Shown: positions 38,390-47,047, numbered from the stretch's first letter. The stretch: DNA of 64,000 nt from Bacteroidales bacterium (GCA_017395045.1 JAFPWG010000024.1:1-64000), one strand, 5' to 3'. Notes: a model not told the origin generated them from the sequence alone. Program-made: numbers and translations.

Positions 38390-39799
38390 ATGAGCAGGAA
38401 AAAAGTGGATCTGTTGCTGGAGAACGTCACCATCGAATCGGTGGCGGCTGAAGGAAAAGCCCTCGCACGCGTGGACGGAATGGTCGTTTTCGTCGATTTT
38501 GCCGTTCCTGGCGACATTGTGGACATCCGGGTTTTCAAAAAGAAGAAAAACTACATGGAGGGCTTCATCACACGGATTGTCAAGCCCTCTCCGGACCGCG
38601 TCGAAGCGTTCTGCGAGCATTTCGGCACCTGCGGAGGCTGCCGGTGGCAGCCGCTCCCCTACCGGATCCAGCTCGAAGCCAAGCGGCAGCAGGTGTATGA
38701 CCAGCTGGTCCGGATCGGCCACCTGGAAGTCCCGGAAATCCGCCCTACACTCCCCTCCGAACGAACACAGTTCTATCGTAACAAGCTGGAATTCAGTGCT
38801 TCAGAGAGACGCTGGATCCTGCGGGACGAGGATCCGGAAGCCATCCCGGAAAATGACCGCGTAGGCCTGGGCTTCCATGTAGGAAAGTTCTTCGACAAGG
38901 TCCTGGACATCCGGAAATGCTGGCTCCAGCCCGAACCCTCCAATGCTATTCGCTTGTTTATCAAGCAGTTCTGCATTGACCACGGCTACGAATTCTACAA
39001 CATCCGGGAGAACAGGGGCTATTTCCGCAACATGTTCATCCGGACTACTGAATCCGGCCATGTCATGCTCATCGTCTGCTTCGCCCGGGAAGACAGGAAG
39101 CGTCGGGAAGCCCTTCTGGATGCCGTTTCAGAAGCTTTTCCCCAGATTTCCTCCCTCTACTACGTCATCAATGCCAAACTGAACGATTCCATCGGAGACC
39201 AGTCCCCTGTCCTGTACAAGGGCGACGACGCCATCTACGAGGAAATGGAAGGCCTCCGGTTCCGGATCGGCCCGAAGTCCTTCTACCAGACCAATTCGCT
39301 CCAGGCCTACCGCCTGTACAGTGTCGCCCGCGAGTTCGCGGCCCTCACCGGGAACGAGGTCGTTTACGACCTGTATACGGGCACGGGGACTATCGCCCAA
39401 TTCGTTTCCCGGAAAGCATCGAAAGTCATTGGTATTGAGTATGTTCCGGAAGCCATCCAAGATGCGGAGGCCAATGCGGCGGCGAACGGCATCACCAATT
39501 GCGCGTTTTTCGCCGGCGACATGAAGGATGTCCTCAACGAAGCATTCATCGCAGAGCATGGCCGCCCCGACGTCATCATCCTCGACCCCCCGCGGGCCGG
39601 CATCCATCCGGATGTCGCGAAAGTCATCCTGGACGCGGCTCCGGACCGGATGGTCTATGTCAGTTGCAATCCCGCCTCGCAGGCCCGTGACCTCGCGATC
39701 CTGTGCCGCGACTATGAAATCACCGCCGTCCAACCAGTGGACATGTTCCCGCACACGATGCATGTGGAAAACGTGTGCGCCCTGAAAAGAAAAGTATAG
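38390..39799 (+). CDS. rlmD: 23S rRNA (uracil(1939)-C5)-methyltransferase, RlmD/TrmA family
   Basis: 469 aa. It transfers a methyl group from SAM to C5 of uracil in rRNA. An N-terminal TRAM RNA-binding domain is followed by the iron-sulfur motif CEHFGTCGGC. The SAM-binding domain has YDLYTGTGTIAQF and ILDPPRAGIHP, and the catalytic Cys is in SCNPASQARDL near the C-terminus. Closely related RlmCD or TrmA activities cannot be excluded without comparison. The exchanger gene starts on the base after its stop. Confidence 0.9.
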   Translation: MSRKKVDLLLENVTIESVAAEGKALARVDGMVVFVDFAVPGDIVDIRVFKKKKNYMEGFITRIVKPSPDRVEAFCEHFGTCGGCRWQPLPYRIQLEAKRQQVYDQLVRIGHLEVPEIRPTLPSERTQFYRNKLEFSASERRWILRDEDPEAIPENDRVGLGFHVGKFFDKVLDIRKCWLQPEPSNAIRLFIKQFCIDHGYEFYNIRENRGYFRNMFIRTTESGHVMLIVCFAREDRKRREALLDAVSEAFPQISSLYYVINAKLNDSIGDQSPVLYKGDDAIYEEMEGLRFRIGPKSFYQTNSLQAYRLYSVAREFAALTGNEVVYDLYTGTGTIAQFVSRKASKVIGIEYVPEAIQDAEANAAANGITNCAFFAGDMKDVLNEAFIAEHGRPDVIILDPPRAGIHPDVAKVILDAAPDRMVYVSCNPASQARDLAILCRDYEITAVQPVDMFPHTMHVENVCALKRKV

Positions 39800-40753
39800 A
39801 TGTTCCTGCAGATCGTTTTGCTCCTCGCGGGCCTCGCCCTCATCGTCTTCGGCGCCGATGCGCTCGTCGAAGGCGCATCCAGCGTCGCCCGGCGTTTCGG
39901 CCTGAGCGAATTCGTCATCGGCCTCACCATCGTGGGAATGGGCACATCCGCCCCCGAGATGGTGGTCAGTTTCATCGGCGCCCTCCAGGGCAATGCCGAC
40001 ATCGCCATCGGCAACGTGGTTGGGTCCAACATCATGAACACCCTCCTGATCCTGGGCGTCACCGCCCTGATCCTGCCGATGGCCGTCACCCCTTCCAACC
40101 GCAAGCGGGACATTCCCGTGAACATCCTCATCACGGTGCTGCTGATCGTCCTCGGGCTTGAAATGACCATATTCGGTTTCGGGACGGACGGCCTGAGCCG
40201 GTGGGACGGCGGCATCCTGCTGGCCGTGTTCCTGGTCTATTTGGTCATGTGCTTCGTAAACGGAGAGCCTCAGGAAGAGGAAACGCCGGCCAAGCAGCGC
40301 AGTATCTGGCTCTCCCTCCTGATGATCGCCGGCGGCCTGGCCGGACTCATTATCGGTGGCAACCTGTTCGTGGACAACGCCACCTTCATCGCGAAGGCGC
40401 TTGGCGTGAGCGACAAGTTCATCGCCATCACCATCCTGGCCGGAGGGACGTCCATGCCTGAACTGGCCACCTGCGTGGTGGCCGCCGCCAAGAAGAAGGG
40501 ACAGCTCGCCCTCGGCAACATCATCGGTTCCAACGTCTTCAACATCCTGCTCATCCTGGGCGGGTCCGCCCTCATCCATCCTCTGTCGTTCGACGGAATG
40601 AATTACGTGGACCTGGGCGTGCTCCTCGTCAGTGCGCTGGCGCTGCTGACCGCCCTGTTCATCGGGAAGAAGAACAAGATCGACCGACTGGACGGCAGCC
40701 TGTTCCTGGCCGTCTGGATCGCCTACATGGTATATTTGTTCATAAAAAAATAG
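39800..40753 (+). CDS. calcium/sodium antiporter (CaCA family, YrbG type)
   Basis: 317 aa with about ten transmembrane helices in two inverted halves. The alpha repeats are clear: GMGTSAPEMVVS with GNVVGSNIMN in the first half, and AGGTSMPELATCVVAA with GNIIGSNVFN in the second. It should exchange cations across the inner membrane; ion preference is inferred from the family. The ATG directly abuts the rlmD stop, and mscS follows after 4 bases. Confidence 0.92.
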   Translation: MFLQIVLLLAGLALIVFGADALVEGASSVARRFGLSEFVIGLTIVGMGTSAPEMVVSFIGALQGNADIAIGNVVGSNIMNTLLILGVTALILPMAVTPSNRKRDIPVNILITVLLIVLGLEMTIFGFGTDGLSRWDGGILLAVFLVYLVMCFVNGEPQEEETPAKQRSIWLSLLMIAGGLAGLIIGGNLFVDNATFIAKALGVSDKFIAITILAGGTSMPELATCVVAAAKKKGQLALGNIIGSNVFNILLILGGSALIHPLSFDGMNYVDLGVLLVSALALLTALFIGKKNKIDRLDGSLFLAVWIAYMVYLFIKK

Positions 40754-40757
40754 TGTC

Positions 40758-41684
40758 ATGCTGATTCATCTCCTGCAAACCGAGGTGGCAGAGAAGTTTT
40801 CTGCCGATACCCTGGTCGCAAAGGGTTCCCAACTCGTTGAGACCATCCGTACCACACCCGCCAACGAGCTGTTGCAAGGAACGGCATCCGCGGCCCTCAG
40901 GTTCGGCCTGAAAGTGCTTGTCGCCCTCCTGATCTACGTTGTCGGTGCCTGGCTGATCCGGAAGACCAAGAAAATCATCGCAAACGGGTTTGCCAAGAAA
41001 CAGTCGGACTCCACCCTGTCCTCCTTCATCCAGAGCATGGTCAGCGCCCTCCTTTGGATCGTCCTGATCCTGGCGATGGTCGGCACCCTGGGCATCAACA
41101 TCACGTCCTTTGCCGCACTTCTGGCAGCGGGCGGCATGGCCGTCGGCATGGCCATGAGCGGGACCGTCCAGAATTTCGCCGGCGGCCTGATGCTCCTCGC
41201 CTTCAAACCGTTCAAGGTCGGTGACTACGTGGAGGTCCAGGGCTATTTCGGCTGGATTTCCGAAATCACCATCGTCCATACGAAGCTTATCACGACCGAC
41301 AACCGGGAAATCACCATCCCCAACGGAGCCCTTTCCAACGGAAACATCGACAATTACAGTTCCCGGGATCCGCGCCGCATCGACATGAAGATCCATCTCC
41401 CCTATGGCAGCGACGTGGAACAGGTGCGCGCCGAACTGCTCAGGATCGCCAGTCAGCACGAGAAGATCCTGGACCGCAATACGCCGGGGGCCTGGGATCC
41501 GTATGTAGTCGTCAATTCCCTGAATGACAGCAACGTGGAATTCAAGCTCCGCGTCTGGGCGACGGGAGCCGACTTCATGACGGTCATCTATTGGCTGAAC
41601 GAAACCATCTATACGGAACTGCCGAAGCACGGAATCAACTTCGCCTTCCCGCAGCTGGACGTCCACATGAAACCGGAAAGCTGA
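40758..41684 (+). CDS. mscS: small-conductance mechanosensitive channel MscS
   Basis: 308 aa. It opens under membrane tension to release solutes on osmotic downshock. The transmembrane helices run from about 47 to 130. The pore-lining helix TM3 is Gly/Ala-rich (FAALLAAGGMAVGMAMSGTVQNFAGG). The beta domain begins KPFKVGDYVEVQGYFGWISEI with TTDNREITIPNG, and an alpha/beta C-terminal domain completes it. It is the last gene of the rlmD-exchanger-mscS run, followed at once by a strong terminator. Confidence 0.94.
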   Translation: MLIHLLQTEVAEKFSADTLVAKGSQLVETIRTTPANELLQGTASAALRFGLKVLVALLIYVVGAWLIRKTKKIIANGFAKKQSDSTLSSFIQSMVSALLWIVLILAMVGTLGINITSFAALLAAGGMAVGMAMSGTVQNFAGGLMLLAFKPFKVGDYVEVQGYFGWISEITIVHTKLITTDNREITIPNGALSNGNIDNYSSRDPRRIDMKIHLPYGSDVEQVRAELLRIASQHEKILDRNTPGAWDPYVVVNSLNDSNVEFKLRVWATGADFMTVIYWLNETIYTELPKHGINFAFPQLDVHMKPES

Positions 41685-41710
41685 GAAAAGCGGCCTGCGG
41701 GCCGCTTTTC
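41685..41710. terminator. bidirectional intrinsic terminator between mscS and the acyltransferase
   Basis: GAAAAGCGGCC (41685-41695) and GGCCGCTTTTC (41700-41710) form an 11-bp perfect stem with a 4-base loop. The A and T tracts at its two ends let it act for mscS (plus) and for the convergent acyltransferase (minus). Confidence 0.85.
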
Positions 41711-41712
41711 CT

Positions 41713-42864
41713 TTATCCTTCCGTATTGAACTTCTCCTTCATCATCACCGGGTTTCCGTAGATACGGAGGAAGATGTCCCGCAGTTCCTCCCGGTTCAGC
41801 GTAGGCTCCACCTGGTCCAACTGGTGTTCCGTGTAAGCCGTAAATGCCTCCACTTCCTCCGGAGTGTACCTGTCGGCGTACTTGAAGGTATGGTTGGCGA
41901 GGTCGTATGCGATGTAGTTCGTGTTCCAGAGCCGATAACCGTTGATGACCCGGACGTCCACGGCGTGACGGATGCTGCGGTAACGGTCGTTCTTGTCGCA
42001 GACGGACGCTTCACGGATCTCATCCTCCTTGAGCGGGTCGCCGAAGTTCAAGTGCACATTCCCCTTCTGCTGCTTGATGCCGATGATGATGCTCTGCAGG
42101 TCCTCGTTTTCGGTCTTGACGTACTTTTGCGTCCGGGAGATGAGTATCTCGCGTGCCTTCAGGATGTCGCAGGGCTCGTATTCGTAGGAGATACTCAGCG
42201 GTACAATGTTCAGTTCCAGGAAGTTCTCGACAAAATCCCCGGTGCCGCTCATGTCGAACATCTTCAGGAGTCCCTGTTCAGTCATGTCGATGCCGTTCTT
42301 GGTCCGGCCTTCACGCTGTGCGATCCAGACAGAGGATTTTCCGGTGGTGATGGATTCCCGGATATACTTGGACAGAACCTGGGATGACAGGTAGAGTTCC
42401 CGGGCGGAGATGCCGCGGATGACCTTGATCATCCGGTTGGACCGGATCAGTCCCTCGATGGTCTTGCTCTTGAGCAGGTTGTCCCCCACGCAGATCTCCG
42501 TGAGAGGCATCTGGTTGCGGTGCAGGATGATCTGGGTGAAAGCGGGATCCAGGATGATGTCCCGGTGGTTGGACATCGCCAGATAGCATCCATCGATGGC
42601 CTGGAGCTTGGCGAGGCCGTCATAGGAAAAGTTGTGTACGGATTTCTCGATGACCCACTCGATGGCCTGGGACATAACGAGTTTCTGGAACTCGTCCACG
42701 CTGCGGATGCTCTTCAGGATATCCCGCAGATAGGTTTCCGGCTGGTTCGAGAAAATGTATTTCGAAACCCAGGGGGTGTTCGGATGGTCGGCTACTACCT
42801 TCAGGGCAGCAACGGCCTCTTCGTCGGTATAGGGAGCGATGTCCTCGTAAGGAGTCATATCCAT
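41713..42864 (-). CDS. PlsB/PlsC-like glycerolipid acyltransferase
   Basis: 383 aa, no obvious membrane helix. The acyltransferase fold shows SNHRDIILDPA (His and Asp of the catalytic motif, with five residues between them instead of the usual four). The substrate-binding QREGRTKNG corresponds to the EGxR motif. It would transfer an acyl chain to a glycerol phosphate or similar alcohol, but the acceptor is not predictable. An ATG two codons later (42858) is also possible. A full consensus promoter lies immediately upstream. Confidence 0.8.
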   Translation of the reverse strand: MDMTPYEDIAPYTDEEAVAALKVVADHPNTPWVSKYIFSNQPETYLRDILKSIRSVDEFQKLVMSQAIEWVIEKSVHNFSYDGLAKLQAIDGCYLAMSNHRDIILDPAFTQIILHRNQMPLTEICVGDNLLKSKTIEGLIRSNRMIKVIRGISARELYLSSQVLSKYIRESITTGKSSVWIAQREGRTKNGIDMTEQGLLKMFDMSGTGDFVENFLELNIVPLSISYEYEPCDILKAREILISRTQKYVKTENEDLQSIIIGIKQQKGNVHLNFGDPLKEDEIREASVCDKNDRYRSIRHAVDVRVINGYRLWNTNYIAYDLANHTFKYADRYTPEEVEAFTAYTEHQLDQVEPTLNREELRDIFLRIYGNPVMMKEKFNTEG

Positions 42865-42883
42865 AGTTTTCGTCTTTACGATA

Positions 42884-42915
42884 CAAAGATAGCCAAAAAG
42901 GATGGTTTAGGCAAA
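42884..42915 (-). promoter_or_regulatory. acyltransferase promoter
   Basis: Minus strand TTTG (42915-42912), a 20-base spacer and TATCTTTG (42891-42884): a perfect Bacteroidota consensus. It lies just after the queA stop, so the acyltransferase is not dependent on queA transcription. Confidence 0.8.
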
Positions 42916-42921
42916 CGCGGA

Positions 42922-44121
42922 TCAAGCCCGGACCAACAGGGAACTGTCCCCGTAGCTGAGGAAGCGGAACCCGTGCGAGAGCGCGTAATCATAGATGGCA
43001 CGCCAATCCCCGCCTACGAAGGCGGAGACGAGAAGGATCAAGGTGCTTTCCGGCTGGTGGAAATTCGTAACCATCCGGTCCACGAGCCGGAAACGGAAAC
43101 CCGGGACGATGATGATGCGGGTCCCGATCTTCAATTCCTTCAAGCCGTTCTTTTCCAGATAACGGATGATGGCCTCCAAGGCTTCCCGGGTCGAATAGGG
43201 ATACTCCCGCTCGTAAGGGGCCCACTGGCGTACATCCTCCGGTGCACCTTTCTCCAAGCAGTCCACTCCTACGTAATACAGGGATTCCAATGTACGGACC
43301 GACGTAGTACCAACTGCAATTAATGTTTTGTCAGAAAAGCAGATATCCTTAAGTAACTGAAGCGATACTGTAAATGGTTCACGATGCATCGGATGCTCCG
43401 ATACCAATGAATTCTTCACGGGAAGGAACGTCCCGGCCCCCACGTGAAGGCAGACTGTTTCCGTGTCAATCCCCTTCTCCCGGATCCGCTGCAGAACCGC
43501 ATCCGTAAAATGGAGTCCTGCCGTCGGAGCAGCAACAGAACCGCGTATGCGGGCATACAGCGTCTGGTAGCGTTCGGTATCGATCTTTTCGGAAGCCCGG
43601 TTGAGGTACGGTGGAATGGGAATCGTGCCGCAAACCTCCAGGACACGGGAGAAAGACGAACCGTCAGTCCAGGAAAACTCGACGGTACCCGTCTGTCCGT
43701 CCCGATTGACCAGTCGGGCGGTCAACCCCATATCCGGAATGCCCTCCGGGCGGTACAGCGTGAGGATATCGTCCTTCCAGCGCTTTGCATTGCCGATTAC
43801 ACATTTCCATGTGCATCGTTCCGTAGCAGCAAAGGCAGTATTGTATTCGACCGGATCCACGGGCTCCAGGCAGAAAATTTCGATATGGGCTCCTGTCGGA
43901 CGCTGGAAATGCATCCGCGCCGGTACGACCTTCGTGTCGTTGAAGACCATCAGCGAGTTTTCAGGCAGCAGATCCGGGAGCTGGCGGAAAACATATTCGC
44001 AGACAGACCCATTTTCATAATAAAGGAGCTTGGACGAATCCCGCTCAGGAAGCGGATATTTGGCAATCCGCGCATCATCGAGCGGATAATTGTAATCTTC
44101 TATATGAATCTCCGGTATCAT
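42922..44121 (-). CDS. queA: S-adenosylmethionine:tRNA ribosyltransferase-isomerase QueA
   Basis: 399 aa. QueA adds the epoxycyclopentanediol moiety from SAM in queuosine biosynthesis of GUN-anticodon tRNAs. Family motifs are YPLPERDSSKLL, MVFNDTKVVPARM, APTAGLHFT, HVGAGTFLPVK and NFHQPESTL. Other queuosine genes are not in the window. Upstream lies the large AT-rich gap; a CAAATTTC (44129-44136, minus-strand GAAATTTG) is a near-consensus -7 box but is only 7 bases from the ATG. Confidence 0.95.
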   Translation of the reverse strand: MIPEIHIEDYNYPLDDARIAKYPLPERDSSKLLYYENGSVCEYVFRQLPDLLPENSLMVFNDTKVVPARMHFQRPTGAHIEIFCLEPVDPVEYNTAFAATERCTWKCVIGNAKRWKDDILTLYRPEGIPDMGLTARLVNRDGQTGTVEFSWTDGSSFSRVLEVCGTIPIPPYLNRASEKIDTERYQTLYARIRGSVAAPTAGLHFTDAVLQRIREKGIDTETVCLHVGAGTFLPVKNSLVSEHPMHREPFTVSLQLLKDICFSDKTLIAVGTTSVRTLESLYYVGVDCLEKGAPEDVRQWAPYEREYPYSTREALEAIIRYLEKNGLKELKIGTRIIIVPGFRFRLVDRMVTNFHQPESTLILLVSAFVGGDWRAIYDYALSHGFRFLSYGDSSLLVRA

Positions 44122-44317
44122 CAGAATTCAAATTTCACGCGAAGTTACACAATTCTCCACGAATTCTGAAATCTCGCATCCGGGTCACTGTTATGACTGG
44201 GATGGAACGATAATTCGGTTTACATAAGTTAACAAATGGATTTTGTAGATGTAGTTGTCCACATATCGAACATAATTCGCGATAAGCATTTTTTATAACC
44301 GATTTTTATAAAAGGTA

Positions 44318-44338
44318 ATATACTGATAATCAGTATAT
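44318..44338. repeat. perfect 21-bp palindrome (operator-like)
   Basis: ATATACTGAT, one central A, ATCAGTATAT: both 10-base arms are fully complementary. It lies about 205 bases upstream of the XRE regulator promoter, the size and symmetry expected of a dimer-binding site. The core TGATAATCA also occurs in the gap near 57.56 kb. Confidence 0.6.
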
Positions 44339-44541
44339 ATATATCGCTCTATTTATTCAAAGGATGAAATAAAATAATCAACATGACGCAAAAAGCAAAG
44401 AAGACCTTGGTTTTTTAACATGAATCCAATAACTAATTATTTGAAACCCAATATATTAATAATATCTATATAAAATTTAAATTTAATTATTCTGAGGCCC
44501 TTAAAACTTTTTCCTCCCCTATCTGTTGCTGCTTTGTGTAT

Positions 44542-44572
44542 TTTGAAATCCAAACCGGATTGATTACTTTTG
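44542..44572 (+). promoter_or_regulatory. promoter of the XRE regulator
   Basis: TTTG (44542-44545), a 19-base spacer and TACTTTTG (44565-44572), a full consensus match. It lies 20 bases before the ATG at 44593 and excludes an upstream in-frame start at 44536. Confidence 0.8.
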
Positions 44573-44592
44573 TAAAAAGAAAACGACCCTCC

Positions 44593-44913
44593 ATGGACAA
44601 GCGACTTCAACAGTTTCTGGACGCTGAAAACATTTCCCAGGCACAGCTCGCCGACACGCTCGGTGTCGCCCGCGCAAGCATTTCGCACATCCTGTCCGGA
44701 CGCAACCGCCCGGGATTCGATTTTCTGGAAGGAATGGCGCTCCACTTCCCGGGAATCAGCATGGACTGGCTGCTCACCGGAAACGGACGAATGTACAAGG
44801 ACTCAGCATCCACCCCGGCTGAGAATCGCGAAATCCGGCCGGATCCCGAGCCTCGGCGCGTTTCCAGGATCCTCGTATTCTACGACGACAATACTTTTGA
44901 GGAGTTCCAATAA
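44593..44913 (+). CDS. XRE-family helix-turn-helix DNA-binding protein
   Basis: 106 aa. Residues 1-60 form a Cro/CI-type helix-turn-helix: helix 2 in SQAQLADTLGV and recognition helix in RASISHILSGRNRPGFDF, followed by GISMDWLLTGNG. Residues 66-106 are a charged tail ending FYDDNTFEEFQ, with no sensor domain recognised. It probably regulates transcription; targets are unknown, though a perfect palindrome sits upstream of its own promoter. It is followed by its own small intergenic promoter for the PyrD-like gene. Confidence 0.85.
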   Translation: MDKRLQQFLDAENISQAQLADTLGVARASISHILSGRNRPGFDFLEGMALHFPGISMDWLLTGNGRMYKDSASTPAENREIRPDPEPRRVSRILVFYDDNTFEEFQ

Positions 44914-44927
44914 GATTTGTATCTTTG
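44896..44927 (+). promoter_or_regulatory. promoter of the PyrD-like gene
   Basis: TTTG (44896-44899, inside the end of the regulator gene), a 20-base spacer and TATCTTTG (44920-44927). It is a perfect consensus, 20 bases before the ATG at 44948. Confidence 0.75.
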
Positions 44928-44947
44928 TAATTCCAAAAGCGAAAAGG

Positions 44948-45742
44948 ATGAGCCATTTGCAGCAGACGGTACGACATATAGCCCGGATGCGCCGGATTCC
45001 CGGCTTTCTGGCTTGGAACCGCTTGTTTTTCAAGCGGGAATATCCTTCGCTTGCCCGGGAAGTCTTCGGTCTCCGCTTTCCGCATCCCCTGGGGCTTGCA
45101 CCAGTCCTTGACCGGCAGGCCGAGCTGCTGGATTCCTGTTCGAGCCTGGGCTATTCATTTACGGGAATCATTCCCGGCGATACTCCCATCAACGTCATTG
45201 CTGACTGCCTCTCCAACCGGAGGTCTTCCATCCTGGCGTCCGTGGAGCTTCGTGCCGACGGCCCAACCGAAGAGCAGGCCCACAAGCGTCTGATCCGCAC
45301 CTATTCGCTATTGTACGACTTTACAGACTGTTTTGTCATCGACATCAACCGGCAGAATGGACTCGCTTTCGGAGACGATATCGCCGACTGGACCGACATC
45401 CTCAATGAAATCCTGGATCTGCGTCTTTGCTATGAAAAATACAGACCGATCCTGCTCCGTCTTCCTCTCGGGAATGACGAGGAAGAGTTAGGCCGGACCC
45501 TGGAATTCTGCCTCCTGTCCGGGATTGACGGTGTCATCGCCCCTGGCCTTCGGAAGGTACAGCAGGTTGTCAGCCACACAAAAGGCCGCCTGCCCGTCGT
45601 CGGATCCGGATCCGGTTCTTCCCCGAAGGAAGTTGCGGACATGCTGCAAGCCGGCGCAAGTCTCATCGAGATCGCCCAAGGAATCCCCGGTCACCGGCGT
45701 ACGACCGTCCGGAGGATTCTCCAGGCCCTTGATAAAACCTGA
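44948..45742 (+). CDS. divergent dihydroorotate dehydrogenase (PyrD)-like TIM-barrel protein
   Basis: 264 aa, shorter than class 2 PyrD (about 336). Alignment by eye is clear: HPLGLAPVLDRQAE against the PyrD opening PLGLAAG.DK..E; GIDGVIAPG against IDGVIATN; and LPVVGSGSG with AGASLIEIAQGI against the FMN phosphate loop. However, the INRMGFNN segment is absent. The catalytic-base strand NISSPN is replaced by DINRQNG, and Lys residues contacting FMN are changed to Arg. It is therefore probably not a functional dihydroorotate dehydrogenase. The ATG at 44948 follows its own promoter; cinA begins 8 bases later. Confidence 0.7.
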   Translation: MSHLQQTVRHIARMRRIPGFLAWNRLFFKREYPSLAREVFGLRFPHPLGLAPVLDRQAELLDSCSSLGYSFTGIIPGDTPINVIADCLSNRRSSILASVELRADGPTEEQAHKRLIRTYSLLYDFTDCFVIDINRQNGLAFGDDIADWTDILNEILDLRLCYEKYRPILLRLPLGNDEEELGRTLEFCLLSGIDGVIAPGLRKVQQVVSHTKGRLPVVGSGSGSSPKEVADMLQAGASLIEIAQGIPGHRRTTVRRILQALDKT

Positions 45743-45750
45743 ATTGATCC

Positions 45751-47013
45751 ATGATCCAAGCTTCCATCTGTACCATCGGCGATGAAATCCTCATCGGCCA
45801 GGTCATCGACACCAATTCGTCACGGATCGCCACGGCTCTGGAAGAAGCCGGCATCCGCGTCACCCGTATGCTCTCGATCGGCGACAATCGGGAGGAGATT
45901 CTTTCGAATCTACGCAACGAATTAGAAATCAATGATATAGTCATCACAACCGGAGGTCTTGGTCCCACGAAGGACGACATCACGAAAGGAGTCCTTGCCG
46001 AACTATCAGGCAGCAAAGGCTATGTCGAGAATCCGGAGCAACTCGCCATCGTGCAGCAAATCCTGCACAGCCGCGGGCTGGACATGCTGGAAATCAACCG
46101 CGCCCAGGCCCTTGTTCCCGACCGGTGCGAAGTGATTCCCAATCGGTTGGGCACCGCCCCGGTCATGGTGTTCCGCTTTCCGGAAGACACTTTCGGAGCA
46201 ACGTTGTTCGCCCTTCCCGGTGTGCCGTTCGAAGCAATCGGCGCCCTTCCTTCCGTCATGGAAGACATCCGTGCGCATTACCCTCTCGACCATATCCTGC
46301 ATCACAGCGTGATGGTCTATGGAATCGCGGAATCGGCTCTGTCCGAGCTCATTGCTCCCTGGGAAGACGCTCTTCCGAAAGACATGCACCTCGCCTATCT
46401 ACCCAATCCGGTCACGGGAATCCGGCTACGCCTTTCCATCTATGGCGGCGAAGAAGCCGAGCAAAAAGCGAGGGTTCAGGAACAGCTGAAAGGACTGGAA
46501 GCCTTGCTGGGCGAGTTGGTTTATTCTGACGGGGACGATACCCTCCAGGCCACGGTAGGACGCCTGCTCAAGGCAATCGGCAAGACCGTCAGTACCGCCG
46601 AGTCCTGCACTGGGGGCATGATTTCCCACCTCATTACCTCGGTTCCCGGCGCGTCGGCTTACTATTTGGGATCCGTCATCTCTTATGCAGTATCTGTCAA
46701 GAAGAATGTCCTTGGGATTCCGGCTGAGACCATCCAGACTGCCGGTGTCGTGAGTTCCACGGTTGCAGCAGCCATGGCAGAAGGCGTCCGGCGTACCATC
46801 GGAACCGACTACGCCGTTTCCACGACGGGCCTTGCCGGACCGGACGGCGACGAGTTCAATCCTGTGGGCACCGTATGGATCGGAGTGGCCGGTCCAAACG
46901 GGACAAAGACGGTGAAAAAGATCTTCAAGAACGATCGGAAACGCAATATCGAGCGTTTTGCCGCATCGGCGCTGGACGAATTGCGAAAAATGATTATCTC
47001 TGATTTAAAATAA
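45751..47013 (+). CDS. cinA: CinA-like protein (nicotinamide-nucleotide amidohydrolase type)
   Basis: 420 aa. The N-terminal MoaB/MogA-like domain has CTIGDEILIGQVIDTNS and ITTGGLGPTKDD. The C-terminal CinA domain has STAESCTGGMI, SVISYAV and TTGLAGPDGD. In characterised relatives the C-terminal domain deamidates NMN in NAD recycling, and the N-terminal domain may be an ADP-ribose pyrophosphatase. It is probably transcribed with the PyrD-like gene. It converges on the dipeptidase with a 34-base gap. Confidence 0.92.
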   Translation: MIQASICTIGDEILIGQVIDTNSSRIATALEEAGIRVTRMLSIGDNREEILSNLRNELEINDIVITTGGLGPTKDDITKGVLAELSGSKGYVENPEQLAIVQQILHSRGLDMLEINRAQALVPDRCEVIPNRLGTAPVMVFRFPEDTFGATLFALPGVPFEAIGALPSVMEDIRAHYPLDHILHHSVMVYGIAESALSELIAPWEDALPKDMHLAYLPNPVTGIRLRLSIYGGEEAEQKARVQEQLKGLEALLGELVYSDGDDTLQATVGRLLKAIGKTVSTAESCTGGMISHLITSVPGASAYYLGSVISYAVSVKKNVLGIPAETIQTAGVVSSTVAAAMAEGVRRTIGTDYAVSTTGLAGPDGDEFNPVGTVWIGVAGPNGTKTVKKIFKNDRKRNIERFAASALDELRKMIISDLK

Positions 47014-47022
47014 AGATAATCA
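46991..47022. terminator. possible hairpin between cinA and the dipeptidase
   Basis: TGATTATCT (46991-46999, within the last cinA codons) and AGATAATCA (47014-47022) form a 9-bp perfect stem around a 14-base loop containing the cinA stop. AT-rich sequence follows. It is weak but suitably placed for a convergent pair. Confidence 0.35.
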
Positions 47023-47047
47023 ATATAAATAACAAATAAGTTAACGG

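Larger units (their letters stand above)
44122..44592. other. 471-bp AT-rich intergenic region between queA and the XRE regulator
   Basis: No ORF with coding character is present. The DNA is strikingly AT-rich compared with its surroundings. It contains TTGTCCACA (about 44252-44260, one mismatch to a DnaA box), TTCTCCACG nearby (two mismatches), repeated TTTTTATAA words near 44290-44310 and a perfect 21-bp palindrome (44318-44338). A long A/T-only run lies around 44450-44490, and the regulator promoter is at the right end. I see no tRNA or riboswitch. An origin or regulatory role is a hypothesis only. Confidence 0.5.

Noticed and set aside
39128-40759. 543-aa minus-strand frame opposite rlmD and the exchanger
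   Set aside because: Asp/Gln/His-rich antisense shadow; both sense genes have full family motifs.
44122-44250. preQ1 riboswitch upstream of queA
   Set aside because: I could not find the short C-rich pseudoknot pattern with an A-rich tail near the queA start.
44437-44745. 102-aa minus-strand ORF across the AT-rich gap and the XRE gene
   Set aside because: It overlaps a gene with a clear helix-turn-helix and its own consensus promoter. The part in the gap is A/T-driven Ile/Lys/Phe composition.
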